A DNA stretch of 64,000 nt, from the NCBI RefSeq assembly GCF_900166635.1, contig NZ_LT800497.1, positions 2,714,344 to 2,778,343 of the forward strand, read 5' to 3'. Every line of letters begins with the position of its first letter. Within the stretch, counting starts at the first letter, position 1. The translations under genes and the position numbers were made by a program. Below the pieces are notes generated by a model. That model had not been told where the DNA came from and ran no database searches. It saw only the letters and a program-made list of their open reading frames with translations. Source of the stretch: Oceanobacillus timonensis. Lineage in GTDB: Bacteria; Bacillota; Bacilli; Bacillales; Amphibacillaceae. Below are positions 1 through 10,477 of the stretch, one piece after another.

Positions 1-1
1 G

Positions 2-343
2 AATATTTATTGGGATTCGCAGCGTTATCGTATTGGTCCCCGATTCCGTGATGTGCCGGTAAATGCGCAAAAGCATTGGCAGCCGGACGATTTACAAACC
101 AGCGGAGAAGGTACCTATGTAGAAGGGAAACTTGTGCGCACAGATATCACCATGCAAGATGATTTTACGCAGGCGGGAGAGTTCTATCAATCCTTATCAC
201 AGACTGGAAAATCGCATCTTGTATCGAATCTTGTTGGGGCATTAACAGGCGTGGAGCGGAATTTGCAGGTGCAGAGTCTTCACTATTTTTCCCTTGCTTC
301 CCGTGAACTTGGGGAACGTGTATCAGCCGGGTTGCGGCAATAA
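2..343 (+). CDS. Catalase, C-terminal part (5' end outside window)
   Basis: This is the last 113 codons of a heme catalase, which breaks down hydrogen peroxide in the cytoplasm. The frame is open to the left edge, so the start, the catalytic His/Asn and most of the barrel are outside. What is visible begins with Y-W-D-S-Q-R-Y-R-I-G-P-R-F and continues into PVNAQ, the usual exit of the catalase core. It then runs into the C-terminal catalase-related (immune-responsive) domain, recognisable by D-F-x-Q-A-G-x-F-Y-x-S-L-S and LVGALTGVERN. The tail is short, so this is a small-subunit catalase, probably KatA-like. A terminator follows the stop. The GTG at base 53 is only an internal codon and not a start. 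Family assignment is firm, the subtype is not. Confidence 0.9.
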   Translation, partial: NIYWDSQRYRIGPRFRDVPVNAQKHWQPDDLQTSGEGTYVEGKLVRTDITMQDDFTQAGEFYQSLSQTGKSHLVSNLVGALTGVERNLQVQSLHYFSLASRELGERVSAGLRQ

Positions 344-393
344 ATTACACACCTAATAACGAAACCGATTCAAATCAGGGAACGGCCTAAAAC

Positions 394-440
394 AAAAAGA
401 AGAAGGGTACATTAGCTTACGATGTCTACTTCTTCTTTTT
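394..440. terminator. Bidirectional rho-independent terminator
   Basis: A 12-base stem (AAAAAGAAGAAG with CTTCTTCTTTTT) encloses a 23-base loop and ends in T residues on the plus strand and the equivalent run on the minus strand. It lies between the convergent catalase and MFS genes and can serve both. Confidence 0.75.
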
Positions 441-472
441 AACGTTATCTTTAAACGGATTCACAGTGGTCT

Positions 473-1705
473 TTACGATGCTTTTGCCTCGTCTTTTTTA
501 ACAAGTGTAAAGAAAACAATAAAACCAATAAGCGTGGTCGTAAATATAATCGTTCCCATCGGAATGGCAGATTCCTCGCTTATGCCTGCGAGCGGTGAAA
601 AAACGGAACCAAGTAACAACGGAAGCATGCCCAAAATGGCGCTCGCACTTCCTGCGCGGTGATCCTGTTTAGCCATTCCCAATGTAAACGTACTTGTCAA
701 TATCATCCCCATCGTCGTCATATAGATAAAAATGAATAGAACGATTAGTGTTAAAGGGCCTTCGATGATTGTCATGATAAGCAATAAAAACGTAGCTGCG
801 AGAGCCGTAGTAACAGCTGTTTGCAGCATCTTTTTTTCAGGAATGATTCCGCTGAAACGGCCGATAATAAAACTGCCTGTTATAATCGCCAGACCATTGA
901 TCCCAAATAATACACTAAATACTTGTGGGGATACACCATAGATATCTTGATAGACAAACGGCGTCCCGGACACATAAGCAAAGCTGCCGCCATGGATAAA
1001 ACCAACGACCAGGGCATAGCCGATAAAGGAACGGTCTTTCATCAGACTGCCCATCGTTTTTATCGAGGCCCCTGCAGAACTCGGTATCCGCTTATGAGAG
1101 GGCAAGGTCTCTTTCAATTTCATCGCAACAATAATAACCATAAGCAGACCGACGATACTTAAAAAGTAAAAGATACTTTTCCAGCTAGTTGATTCAAATG
1201 CCAGAATAAAACCGCCAATCATCGGGGCAACCATCGGCGCAATGGCATTAATCACCATTAATAATGAAAAAAACTTCGTCAGTGCCTGCCCGCTGAATAC
1301 ATCCCGCACGACTGCACGAGAAAGGACCACGCCAGCTGAAGCTGTTAATCCCTGTAAAAACCGCATTGCAATCAACACGATAATATTCGGAGCTACTGCG
1401 CAAAGGATAGAAGCCAAAGCAAACAAAAACGTAGCAATCAATAACGGCTTCCTTCTGCCCTGCGCATCACTGATTGGACCGGCAAATAATTGCCCGATTG
1501 CAAGCCCCAGTAAACACGCAGTTAAACTTACCTGCACCAGAGATGCACTGGTGTCTAAATCTTGCGTAATCTCCGGAAAACTTGGCAAATACATATCAAT
1601 ATTAAGCGGCCCTAAAAAAGCAAGCAGCCCGAGAAGCAATGCAAGTCCTAACCGGGCTGCTCCTGTTGGATTATGTTGTATGTTTATATCTCTTTCACCA
1701 TTCAA
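473..1705 (-). CDS. Bcr/CflA-family MFS drug efflux transporter
   Basis: A 410-residue inner-membrane protein of the major facilitator superfamily, drug:H+ antiporter-1 (12-helix) type. The first helix carries G-P-L-N-I-D-M-Y-L-P-S-F-P, the hallmark of the Bcr/CflA group. Loop 2-3 has G-P-I-S-D-A-Q-G-R-R-K-P, and helix 5 has motif C-like sequence around residues 155-170 (AIAPMVAPMIGG). About twelve hydrophobic segments can be counted and the length is normal. Relatives export bicyclomycin, chloramphenicol or sulfonamides, and the substrate here cannot be read from sequence. The gene stands alone, convergent with the catalase, with no regulator next to it. Confidence 0.9.
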   Translation of the reverse strand: MNGERDINIQHNPTGAARLGLALLLGLLAFLGPLNIDMYLPSFPEITQDLDTSASLVQVSLTACLLGLAIGQLFAGPISDAQGRRKPLLIATFLFALASILCAVAPNIIVLIAMRFLQGLTASAGVVLSRAVVRDVFSGQALTKFFSLLMVINAIAPMVAPMIGGFILAFESTSWKSIFYFLSIVGLLMVIIVAMKLKETLPSHKRIPSSAGASIKTMGSLMKDRSFIGYALVVGFIHGGSFAYVSGTPFVYQDIYGVSPQVFSVLFGINGLAIITGSFIIGRFSGIIPEKKMLQTAVTTALAATFLLLIMTIIEGPLTLIVLFIFIYMTTMGMILTSTFTLGMAKQDHRAGSASAILGMLPLLLGSVFSPLAGISEESAIPMGTIIFTTTLIGFIVFFTLVKKDEAKAS

Positions 1706-1861
1706 ACATTATCACTCCTGTCACTGTTATTACCAATCATTTTAGGCAAAGAAATGGCATCCCCTTATTATGATTCAAAGCTTGATGGACGCTAAGGGGG
1801 TATATATGTACATAAGTTTGTTTCCCGTTTAGTATATAAGCTTTGTCCTCTGTTCACTAAA

Positions 1862-1901
1862 AGAAGGTAAAACAACCTCATTCCGGCTGCTTTTACCTTC
1901 T
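1862..1901 (-). terminator. Terminator after rsmE
   Basis: An 11-base stem (AGAAGGTAAAA with TTTTACCTTCT) sits directly after the rsmE stop. On the minus strand it is followed by T residues. It ends the hrcA-dnaK-prmA-rsmE transcription unit. Confidence 0.75.
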
Positions 1902-2667
1902 AATTTTTAAACATGAGCTCTTCCAAATGATAAGAAATACCAGTTAACGCATATAACGCTGCTGTTTCTGTACGCAAAATCCGCTTTCCAAGCCGGATTG
2001 CCTGAAACCCTGATGCTTTAAGCTGGTTAGCTTCTTGTTCAGAAATACCGCCTTCCGGACCGATAACAAGCAAGATACGGTCCCCATCAGATAAGCTGCT
2101 CAATACAAAAGCGAAAGCAGAAGTATTTCCAGCCTCTCCTTTTGCCTCTTCTTCATATGCAAAAAGCTTTACTGTATAAGATTCGCTTTCTTTGATTAAT
2201 GCTTTCAACTGCATGACAGGAGACAGATCAGGAATCCGATTGCGATGGCTCTGCTCACTAGCTTCTTTTAAAATCTTACGGAAACGATTTGCTTTTTTGG
2301 AAAACTTCTGGTCATTCCATTTGGCCACCGATCGATCTGCTGCAAATGGAATAAATTTTGCAGCTCCCAGCTCTGTCCCTTTTTGTAGAATCCATTCAAA
2401 CTTATCTCCTTTTGGAATTCCTTGTGCAACCGTTACTTTGACTGGTAATTCAGCAGATTCATCCAGCCAATTTTCAATTTCTACCTGCACCTCTGTTTCA
2501 TGTACTTCTACAATTTTACAACATGCTGCACGTCCGTCATCCGTATTACAAATAATTTCATCACCGGGTTTATTCCGCATCACCTTTGTTATATGATGCA
2601 CATCCTCGCCTATAATCTTGACAGTTTGATCTGTCACCTGTTCTTTCGAAATAAAATAACGCTGCAT
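1900..2667 (-). CDS. rsmE: 16S rRNA m3U1498 methyltransferase RsmE
   Basis: RsmE uses S-adenosylmethionine to methylate N3 of U1498 in 16S rRNA of the 30S subunit. The 255-residue product starts MQRYFIS. This start is preferred over an in-frame one 17 codons upstream because AGGTGAT lies seven bases before it and family members begin here. A PUA-like N-terminal domain is followed by a SPOUT methyltransferase domain with the knot motifs LLVIGPEGG (about 199-207) and I-R-L-G-K-R-I-L-R-T-E-T-A (about 224-236). It lies 17 bases after prmA, as in B. subtilis (yqeT-yqeU), so the two rRNA/ribosome modification genes are co-transcribed downstream of the chaperone genes. The next gene of that operon in B. 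subtilis, mtaB, is not present. Confidence 0.95.
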   Translation of the reverse strand: MQRYFISKEQVTDQTVKIIGEDVHHITKVMRNKPGDEIICNTDDGRAACCKIVEVHETEVQVEIENWLDESAELPVKVTVAQGIPKGDKFEWILQKGTELGAAKFIPFAADRSVAKWNDQKFSKKANRFRKILKEASEQSHRNRIPDLSPVMQLKALIKESESYTVKLFAYEEEAKGEAGNTSAFAFVLSSLSDGDRILLVIGPEGGISEQEANQLKASGFQAIRLGKRILRTETAALYALTGISYHLEELMFKN

Positions 2668-2684
2668 GTTTCGATCACCTGCTT

Positions 2685-3626
2685 TTAATCCGGTTTCTTG
2701 GCAATAATGGAAACCCAATCTTCCATTTCGCTGACAGACAGAATATCAAACCCTGCTTCTGTTAACCTGTCACGAACCAATTGTTTCTTCTTTTGAATAA
2801 TACCAGAAGTAATAAAATGGCCACCGGGACGAAGATTGCTGTAAGCATCTTCTACAAAACGGACAATAATCTCCGCAAGAATGTTGGAGACAATGACATC
2901 CGCCTGCTCTTCTACACCATCCAGCAAATTATTCTGTTTTGCCGTCACATAGTTTGAAAGATGATTTAATTTCACATTTAAATTGGTACTTTTTACAGCT
3001 ATATCATCTAAATCAAAAGCTTGTACAGATGCAGCACCTAATTTCACCGAAGCAATGCTTAAGACACCTGATCCACAGCCGACATCTATCACTTTATCAC
3101 CCGACTGCACATAAGCTTCCAGCCCTTGGACACTCAATACTGTTGTCGGATGGGTACCTGTTCCAAAAGCCATCCCTGGATCCAGCTCAATAATTAATTC
3201 ATCCGTTGATACCGGCTTGTAGTCCTCCCAAGTTGGCGTAATCGTCACACGATTGGATATTTTAACGGGTTTATAGTATTTTTTCCATGCGCTTGCCCAT
3301 TCCTCTTCATGGACTTCACTTAGGCTCACCTGGTTCTTCCCAATATCAATGTCATACAGCAATAACTGATTGATTGCTTGTTTAATCTCATCAACTGTTT
3401 CTCCTAAAAAACTGTTCATTGGCAAGTATGCCTTGACACGGACGCCTTCATCCGGATAATCATTGGGATCCAGTTCCACGACTTCTCCAAAACCTTCTCC
3501 CTCAAAATACTCCAAATCCAATGGATCTTCAATCACTAATCCACTCGCTCCGGTCTCATGTAAAATATTAGAAATAGGCTCTACTGCTTCGTTTGTTGTA
3601 AGAATGGTAATCTCTGACCACTTCAT
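2685..3626 (-). CDS. prmA: Ribosomal protein L11 methyltransferase
   Basis: PrmA trimethylates lysines and the N-terminus of ribosomal protein L11. The 313-residue form starts MKWSEI. GGCGGTG precedes this ATG at good spacing, while the longer reading (MAYRYIN) adds a non-conserved leader. The N-terminal substrate domain (about 1-120) is followed by a Rossmann methyltransferase domain with E-L-D-P-G-M-A-F-G-T-G-T-H-P-T-T (147-162), the SAM loop V-I-D-V-G-C-G-S-G-V-L (179-189) and an N-I-L-A-E-I motif near residue 250. The gene normally follows dnaJ closely. Here a 380-base gap with a structured repeat separates them, so it may depend on read-through or its own promoter. Confidence 0.95.
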   Translation of the reverse strand: MKWSEITILTTNEAVEPISNILHETGASGLVIEDPLDLEYFEGEGFGEVVELDPNDYPDEGVRVKAYLPMNSFLGETVDEIKQAINQLLLYDIDIGKNQVSLSEVHEEEWASAWKKYYKPVKISNRVTITPTWEDYKPVSTDELIIELDPGMAFGTGTHPTTVLSVQGLEAYVQSGDKVIDVGCGSGVLSIASVKLGAASVQAFDLDDIAVKSTNLNVKLNHLSNYVTAKQNNLLDGVEEQADVIVSNILAEIIVRFVEDAYSNLRPGGHFITSGIIQKKKQLVRDRLTEAGFDILSVSEMEDWVSIIAKKPD

Positions 3627-3659
3627 ATGGAACACCGCCGTTCTGTTGATATATCTATA

Positions 3660-3893
3660 AGCCAAAAGCGCAAAGCGCCCGTTTAAAAACGTAGAGATTG
3701 GAGCGGCGCAACTGAGATAAAGGAAACACGGTGAGGTAACGAACCGATGTTGACTTATACCCGCAGGGCATAAGTGCGACTACGGCTCTGACCGCGCCTG
3801 TCGGCTTGGCAATCACCTAGTCTTCTTTATCGTAGGGCGCGACGGGAAATCTCCTAGTTTTTGGCGCTTGGAGCTGGACGTGGCTTTTCCTGA
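3660..3893. repeat. Structured intergenic repeat element between dnaJ and prmA
   Basis: This GC-richer stretch of about 230 bases has no coding frame and fills most of the 3627-4006 gap. Its ends are partly complementary (AAGCCAAAAGCGC at the left, GGCGCTTGGAGCTGG and GTGGCTTTT at the right). Inside is a hairpin with CTTATACCC and GGGCATAAG arms near 3758-3780, and GAGATAAAG pairs with CTTTATC. The composition and compact fold differ from the AT-rich spacers around it. It resembles a class of intergenic repeats I know from Bacillaceae genomes, but no second full copy lies in this window, so the repeat status is inference. Confidence 0.5.
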
Positions 3894-4006
3894 ATAAAAA
3901 TAATTTCATCTAAAAATTTTATATTATATATCTATGTAAACAGAGATACCTCCAGTCTGCTTATCTTAACATATCATCAAAACTACAAACTGGAGGAACA
4001 CTCTGA

Positions 4007-5137
4007 TCAGTCACCTTTGAACGCTTTACGGAAGCGTTGGAAAATATTATCCTCTTGTTCATCTGTGGATTCATTTCCACCTAATTCATTAAATTGACGC
4101 AACAAATCTTTTTGTTTATCTGTTAAATTGGTTGGCGTCATTACTTTTACTTTAATATGCTGATCGCCTTGACCTCTACCATGAACGTTTGGTGCACCTT
4201 TTCCTTTCAAGCGGAATGTTTTCCCTGCTTGTGTACCAGCTGGAATTCTTAATTTAACCTTGCCGTGTACAGTAGGTACTTCCAATTCATCCCCTAACGC
4301 AGCTTGCGCAAAGGTAAGCGGCAATTCACAGAAAATATGGTCGCCTTCCCGCACATAGAAATCATGTCTGCGAACACGAATAACAACAAATAAATCACCT
4401 GGAGGGCCGCCATTTTTGCCTGCATCCCCTTTACCAGATACACGGATTTGTTGACCTTCGTCAATCCCAGCCGGAATAGAAATGTGAATTTTTTTCTTGG
4501 TATGAACGGTTCCAGTACCGCCACATGTTTCACATTTGTCCGGAATAATTTTACCTGTTCCGTTACAATAATGACAGACACGACGATTTACGACACGGCC
4601 GAATGGTGTGTTCTGTTCTTCATTTAACTGACCTGATCCATGACAATGCGAGCAGGTTTCCGGTTTTGTCCCCGGTTTTGCTCCTGAACCATGGCAAGTA
4701 TCACACTCTTCCTCCTGCGGTACTTCAATATCCGTTTCTTTCCCAAAAATGGCTTCTTCAAAATCGAGAATTAGCGTATATTGCAAATCGTCTCCTTGTT
4801 GCGGTGCGTTCGGATCACGTGTACGTCCGCCGCCGCCAAAGAACATATCGAAAATATCGCTGAATCCGCCGAAGTCTTGTGCGCCACCGCCGCCAAAACC
4901 TCCAAAACCTTGACTTTGTGGACCTGCATGACCAAATTGATCATATTGTGCCCGCTTCTGATCATCACTTAAAACTTCATAAGCTTCCTTTACTTCCTTA
5001 AATTTCTCTGCTGCACCCTCTTCCTGATTGACATCCGGATGGTATTTACGGGCCAGCTTCCGGTAACTCTTCTTTATTTCATCTTTTGAGGCGTCCTTAT
5101 CTACACCTAAAAGATCATAATAATCTTTTTTTGCCAA
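4007..5137 (-). CDS. dnaJ: Chaperone protein DnaJ (Hsp40)
   Basis: DnaJ is the co-chaperone that delivers unfolded clients to DnaK and stimulates its ATPase. The J domain occupies residues 1-70 with the HPD motif at 33-35. It is followed by a Gly/Phe-rich stretch, then four CxxCxGxG zinc repeats ([32 protein letters not shown]) and the C-terminal substrate domain. I choose the TTG at 5135-5137 because GGAGTG lies six bases upstream and the protein then begins [10 protein letters not shown] like its relatives, giving 376 residues. The GTG six codons upstream would place the ribosome site inside the gene. dnaK lies 208 bases upstream, beyond a terminator-like hairpin. Confidence 0.96.
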   Translation of the reverse strand: MAKKDYYDLLGVDKDASKDEIKKSYRKLARKYHPDVNQEEGAAEKFKEVKEAYEVLSDDQKRAQYDQFGHAGPQSQGFGGFGGGGAQDFGGFSDIFDMFFGGGGRTRDPNAPQQGDDLQYTLILDFEEAIFGKETDIEVPQEEECDTCHGSGAKPGTKPETCSHCHGSGQLNEEQNTPFGRVVNRRVCHYCNGTGKIIPDKCETCGGTGTVHTKKKIHISIPAGIDEGQQIRVSGKGDAGKNGGPPGDLFVVIRVRRHDFYVREGDHIFCELPLTFAQAALGDELEVPTVHGKVKLRIPAGTQAGKTFRLKGKGAPNVHGRGQGDQHIKVKVMTPTNLTDKQKDLLRQFNELGGNESTDEQEDNIFQRFRKAFKGD

Positions 5138-5273
5138 ATTACTCACTCCCGACACTCTGATTGCATAGGTTTAATCATATCATCATTCAATTGTCTATGG
5201 CAACAATGAATATCTGCTTTCATTCAAATCAACTATAAGCTTTTATCATTTCCAGTTTATCGTCCTCTGTAAA

Positions 5274-5308
5274 AAAGTCAAAGCCAAGAGAATCCTGACT
5301 TTGACTTT
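5274..5308 (-). terminator. Intrinsic terminator or attenuator between dnaK and dnaJ
   Basis: AAAGTCAAAG pairs with CTTTGACTTT around a 15-base loop. On the minus strand the hairpin is followed by a run of six T residues. It lies between two genes of one operon, so it probably acts as a partial terminator or a 3'-end stabiliser that makes more dnaK than dnaJ mRNA. Confidence 0.65.
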
Positions 5309-5345
5309 TATTCAGTAACTTTCAACAAATTGTTTATTTGTTCAT

Positions 5346-7199
<1,854 letters not shown>

Positions 7200-7235
7200 T
7201 TATTTCCTCCTTCATTCCTACTGTACACTATTTCA

Positions 7236-7799
7236 TTATTTATTGACTTTTACCATTGCAGGCCGGATAACCCTGTCTTTTAGAAGATAGCCTTTTTGCA
7301 GCTCTTCAACAACTTTATTTGTTTCTACAGAGTCATCTTCCACTTGCATGACAGCATGGTGTATATTCGGATCAAAATCTGCACCTTCTGTTTCAATAAC
7401 AGACACACCCTGCGAAGAAAATACGTCCTGTAATTGACGGTATACCATATCAATTCCTTCCAGTATACTTTCGTTTTCTCCGGACACTTCAACCTGCAGT
7501 GCGCGTTCAAAATTATCCATCACAGGAAGCAGTTCCTGAACCATATCCTGTGCTTTGTATTTACGTTCTGCTTCGCGCTCTTTTAATGTGCGGCGTTTGT
7601 AGTTGTCAAACTCTGCCTGCAAGCGAAGCAGACGGTTCTCAAGCTCTTCTTTTTCATTTTTCAAAGCTTCTGCCTGAGCTTCTACATCATTCGTTTCGTC
7701 TGCAGATTCAGTCTCTGTTTCTGTTTCGTCCGCTGCCGCATCAACAATTTCCTGTTCTTCTTGCAGCGATTCTTCTTCTTTTTTTTCATTCTCTGCCAT
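7236..7799 (-). CDS. grpE: Nucleotide exchange factor GrpE
   Basis: GrpE releases ADP from DnaK and acts as the thermosensor of the DnaK cycle. The 187 residues comprise a very acidic, low-complexity N-terminus (about 1-45, rich in Glu), a long coiled-coil helix (about 45-90, [26 protein letters not shown]) and the C-terminal beta domain with [10 protein letters not shown] and the terminal [16 protein letters not shown] signature. AGAGGTG lies nine bases before the ATG. It is placed between hrcA and dnaK as in other Bacilli. Confidence 0.97.
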   Translation of the reverse strand: MAENEKKEEESLQEEQEIVDAAADETETETESADETNDVEAQAEALKNEKEELENRLLRLQAEFDNYKRRTLKEREAERKYKAQDMVQELLPVMDNFERALQVEVSGENESILEGIDMVYRQLQDVFSSQGVSVIETEGADFDPNIHHAVMQVEDDSVETNKVVEELQKGYLLKDRVIRPAMVKVNK

Positions 7800-7899
7800 T
7801 TACTCAAGCACCTCTTTTCTAAATTCCAATTAAAAACTATACCATAGAAGATATAGACAGAAAACCAAAATCCTTGTGGAAAGAACCGCGTCCTTTCAC

Positions 7900-8931
7900 T
7901 CAGGATTTATCACTATACCATTTCCGCATTGCGCCAGTCATTTCCTTGGAGATGCTTTCCATTAAGGATAATACCTTTTTGTACTCCATTCTCGTAGGAC
8001 CTATTAATGCAATGGTTCCCATCTGTCCGCCGCCGATATGGTAAGAAGCGGTAATCAAACTTAAGTCTTTAATCTCTTCCACTTCATTTTCATGTCCAAT
8101 AGATACTTTAATACCTTGATTGGAGTTTTTCAAGAGATTTACAATTTCATCTTCGCGTTCCATCAAGGAATAAAAAGAGCGGATGCGATCGACATCATTA
8201 AATTCCGGCTGCATCAATATATTTGCTTTGCCGCCAAAATAAAGTTTCACCGCTTGCTCTTGGGTAAATAGCGCGCGAATCCAATGAAGGGATGACCCTA
8301 CATCATCCATATATTTCATCATTAAAGAAGCTACCTCATTTTGGATAACCTCAGGCAGCCGATAAAGCGGCACTCCTTGAAGACGGTCATTCAAAATGTT
8401 TACAAGCTTTTCGATATCAGATGATGAAATACCTTTTGGCAAGGTAAATGAACGGTGCTCTACATGCCCGGTATTTGTGACTAAAATAGCTACTGCTGAT
8501 TGGTCGGACAGTGCCAGTACTTGAATATTTTTTACTGTCGTTTCAAACATCTCCGGTCCGAGAATAATGGACGTATAATTGGTTAATTGCGAAAGAGCCT
8601 CCGCTGCCGTTTGTACAATCTGTTCAAATTCATATACCCCGTTATTCGTTAATTTTTCAATGATTCCCAATCCATGTTGATGAATTTCCGGACCAATTAA
8701 ATGATCAACATAATAACGGTACCCTTTTTCTGATGGCACACGTCCAGAAGAGGTATGCGTTTTTTCCAAAAAACCGAATTCTTCTAAGTCCGCCATCTCA
8801 TTCCGGATTGTTGCGGCGCTAAATGGCAACGTATCTTTTTTAGATAGTGCCCTTGACCCTACCGGTTTAGCAGACTCTATAAAATCATCAATAATGACCT
8901 GCAATATCATAAGTTGCCTATCTGTTAACAT
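7900..8931 (-). CDS. hrcA: Heat-inducible transcription repressor HrcA
   Basis: HrcA binds CIRCE operators and represses class I heat-shock genes, and it needs GroEL to stay folded. The 343-residue form starts MLTDRQLMIL, seven codons into the longer frame, with AGAGGTGATC just upstream. A winged-helix DNA-binding domain (about 1-100, with L-P-F-S-A-A-T-I-R-N-E-M-A-D-L-E) precedes the GAF-like dimerisation domain with G-P-E-M and I-G-G-G-Q-M-G-T-I-A-L-I-G-P-T-R-M near the C-terminus. It is the first gene of the hrcA-grpE-dnaK-dnaJ cluster and is autoregulated by the CIRCE element 15 bases upstream. Confidence 0.96.
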   Translation of the reverse strand: MLTDRQLMILQVIIDDFIESAKPVGSRALSKKDTLPFSAATIRNEMADLEEFGFLEKTHTSSGRVPSEKGYRYYVDHLIGPEIHQHGLGIIEKLTNNGVYEFEQIVQTAAEALSQLTNYTSIILGPEMFETTVKNIQVLALSDQSAVAILVTNTGHVEHRSFTLPKGISSSDIEKLVNILNDRLQGVPLYRLPEVIQNEVASLMMKYMDDVGSSLHWIRALFTQEQAVKLYFGGKANILMQPEFNDVDRIRSFYSLMEREDEIVNLLKNSNQGIKVSIGHENEVEEIKDLSLITASYHIGGGQMGTIALIGPTRMEYKKVLSLMESISKEMTGAMRKWYSDKS

Positions 8932-8945
8932 GATGATCACCTCTG

Positions 8946-8972
8946 TTAGCACTCTCTTGTTATGAGTGCTAA
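8946..8972. promoter_or_regulatory. CIRCE operator of the hrcA-dnaK operon
   Basis: The perfect consensus TTAGCACTC - nine bases - GAGTGCTAA lies between hrcA and its upstream promoter region. It is the binding site of HrcA and lies in the 5' untranslated region. A TATAAT-like box (minus strand, 8977-8982) is immediately upstream. A TTGACA at 9006-9011 is 23 bases from it, too far for a standard sigma-A promoter, so the exact promoter is unsettled. Confidence 0.95.
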
Positions 8973-9109
8973 ATCTATTATAAAATTATCAAATTCATTT
9001 TCTTTTGTCAAACAGTTTGGTTTTTCCTTTCTATCATTTTTGCTTCTGCATGATAAAGAATGAAACACAACCTGTTCATTTATGAAGATACGAAAACCGG
9101 AAACGGTGT

Positions 9110-10282
9110 TTAAGAACGGGCAATTTCCAGTTTTTCCGAAAAATCCTCCAGTAATAAAAATTCCTGAAACACCCTGTCTCCCAGAAGCATACCCTGATTT
9201 GTCAATGCATAGTTTCCGTCTTGATACATTAGTAATTCATCTCGTATCAGCTGACTTAATTCTTCACGGTATAATTTTTCCAGCGACAAATGATATCTTT
9301 CCCTAAAAGCTTGTGTATTAATCCCTTCTGCTTTTCTGAGCTGCAGAAACAATTCTTCTTCAATCCGGTCCTGTAATGTTATTTCTTCCAGATGTTCGAC
9401 CGCTGACCCTGTACGGTCAATTTCTCTTATATACGTTCCTAACGGTTTGTAATTTGCCGTACGCTTCCCGGGCAAATAGCCGTGAGCACCAGCACCAAAA
9501 CCAAAATAATAATCATTATTCCAATAGGTTAAATTGTGTTTGCTCTCATACCCCGGTTTGGCAAAATTACTGATTTCATACTGATAAACACCTTGTTTTT
9601 TCATATGGTTCTGGAGCAACCGGTACATCTCCACTTCAGCATCTTCGGGCGGCTGATGAAGCATCCCTTTTCGCCGTTTATGGTAAAAAACCGTTTTGGG
9701 TTCAATTTGCAATGCATATGTGGAATAATGCGGAAGACCAAATTGAAGTGCTTCTTTTAATGTTTTTTCGAAGTGGGAAACGGTTTGATCAGGGAGCGCA
9801 TAAATCAAATCCAGACTAATGTTGGTAAACGCCGCCTGCGTAAGAATTTCCACGGTTGTATAAACATCTTTCACACGATGCATACGCCCGATTTTTTCAA
9901 GCATCGCATCATCCATTACCTGGACACCAAATGAAATCCGATTCACACCATAATGATACAAAAGTCTGGCCTTTTCAGCGTCGATGTCTCCCGGATTAAT
10001 TTCTATCGTAAATTCTTCACAAGCGGCAAGATCAAATTTTTCATGTAAAAACTGAAAGAGCTTTTGCAATTGTTCCATTGACAATGCTGTAGGTGTTCCG
10101 CCACCCATATAAATGGTCCGAAAAACATTTCCTTTACCAGGAATGGCTGTATCTATTTCTTTTATTAACGCATCTATAAATGCATCTGCCTTCTTCTCCA
10201 TGTAATAATACTTTACAAAATTGCAGTAGTGGCAAATTTGCTTACAAAAAGGGATATGAATATATACTGACTGAACGCGCAT
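9110..10282 (-). CDS. hemW: Heme chaperone HemW (radical SAM, HemN-like)
   Basis: HemW is a radical-SAM-fold protein that binds heme and inserts it into respiratory enzymes. It was long annotated as oxygen-independent coproporphyrinogen III oxidase. The 390-residue protein carries the cluster motif C13-x3-C17-x2-C20 within H-I-P-F-C-K-Q-I-C-H-Y-C and the SAM motif M-G-G-G-T-P-T. It also has the F-G-V-Q-V-M strand and the C-terminal HemN domain. The spacing of the cysteines and the absence of the extra N-terminal region of true HemN favour HemW. It lies between lepA and hrcA as in B. subtilis. Confidence 0.92.
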   Translation of the reverse strand: MRVQSVYIHIPFCKQICHYCNFVKYYYMEKKADAFIDALIKEIDTAIPGKGNVFRTIYMGGGTPTALSMEQLQKLFQFLHEKFDLAACEEFTIEINPGDIDAEKARLLYHYGVNRISFGVQVMDDAMLEKIGRMHRVKDVYTTVEILTQAAFTNISLDLIYALPDQTVSHFEKTLKEALQFGLPHYSTYALQIEPKTVFYHKRRKGMLHQPPEDAEVEMYRLLQNHMKKQGVYQYEISNFAKPGYESKHNLTYWNNDYYFGFGAGAHGYLPGKRTANYKPLGTYIREIDRTGSAVEHLEEITLQDRIEEELFLQLRKAEGINTQAFRERYHLSLEKLYREELSQLIRDELLMYQDGNYALTNQGMLLGDRVFQEFLLLEDFSEKLEIARS

Positions 10283-10414
10283 TGTATGAACTTCCTTTCT
10301 CTATAGAAAACAAAAACTCCGATACCCTTTCATGCAAAATGGATTACCCTAATAAAACATCCAAAATGCAGATTTTCTATATCGCTAAAATGAACACGGT
10401 GGCATATGGACGGC

Positions 10415-10452
10415 AAAATAGATACTTGCACTTTATCGCAAGTATCTATTTT
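10415..10452 (-). terminator. Terminator after lepA
   Basis: A perfect 15-base stem (AAAATAGATACTTGC with its complement) has an eight-base loop and T-rich flanks on both strands. It lies between the lepA stop and the hemW start, so hemW probably has its own promoter or depends on read-through. Confidence 0.85.
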
Positions 10453-10477
10453 CCTTTAACCCTTATGAAATCAATAC

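Noticed and set aside
1242..1745. A 167-codon plus-strand frame opposite the MFS transporter
   Set aside because: It mirrors the transporter codons, has no ribosome site and resembles no known protein. Similar mirror frames opposite mutL, rny, spoIIIE and rodZ were dropped for the same reason.
9006..9011. TTGACA as the hrcA -35 box
   Set aside because: The nearest TATAAT is 23 bases away, outside sigma-A spacing. The alternative -10 at 17 bases (TAATTT) is weak, so no promoter was called.
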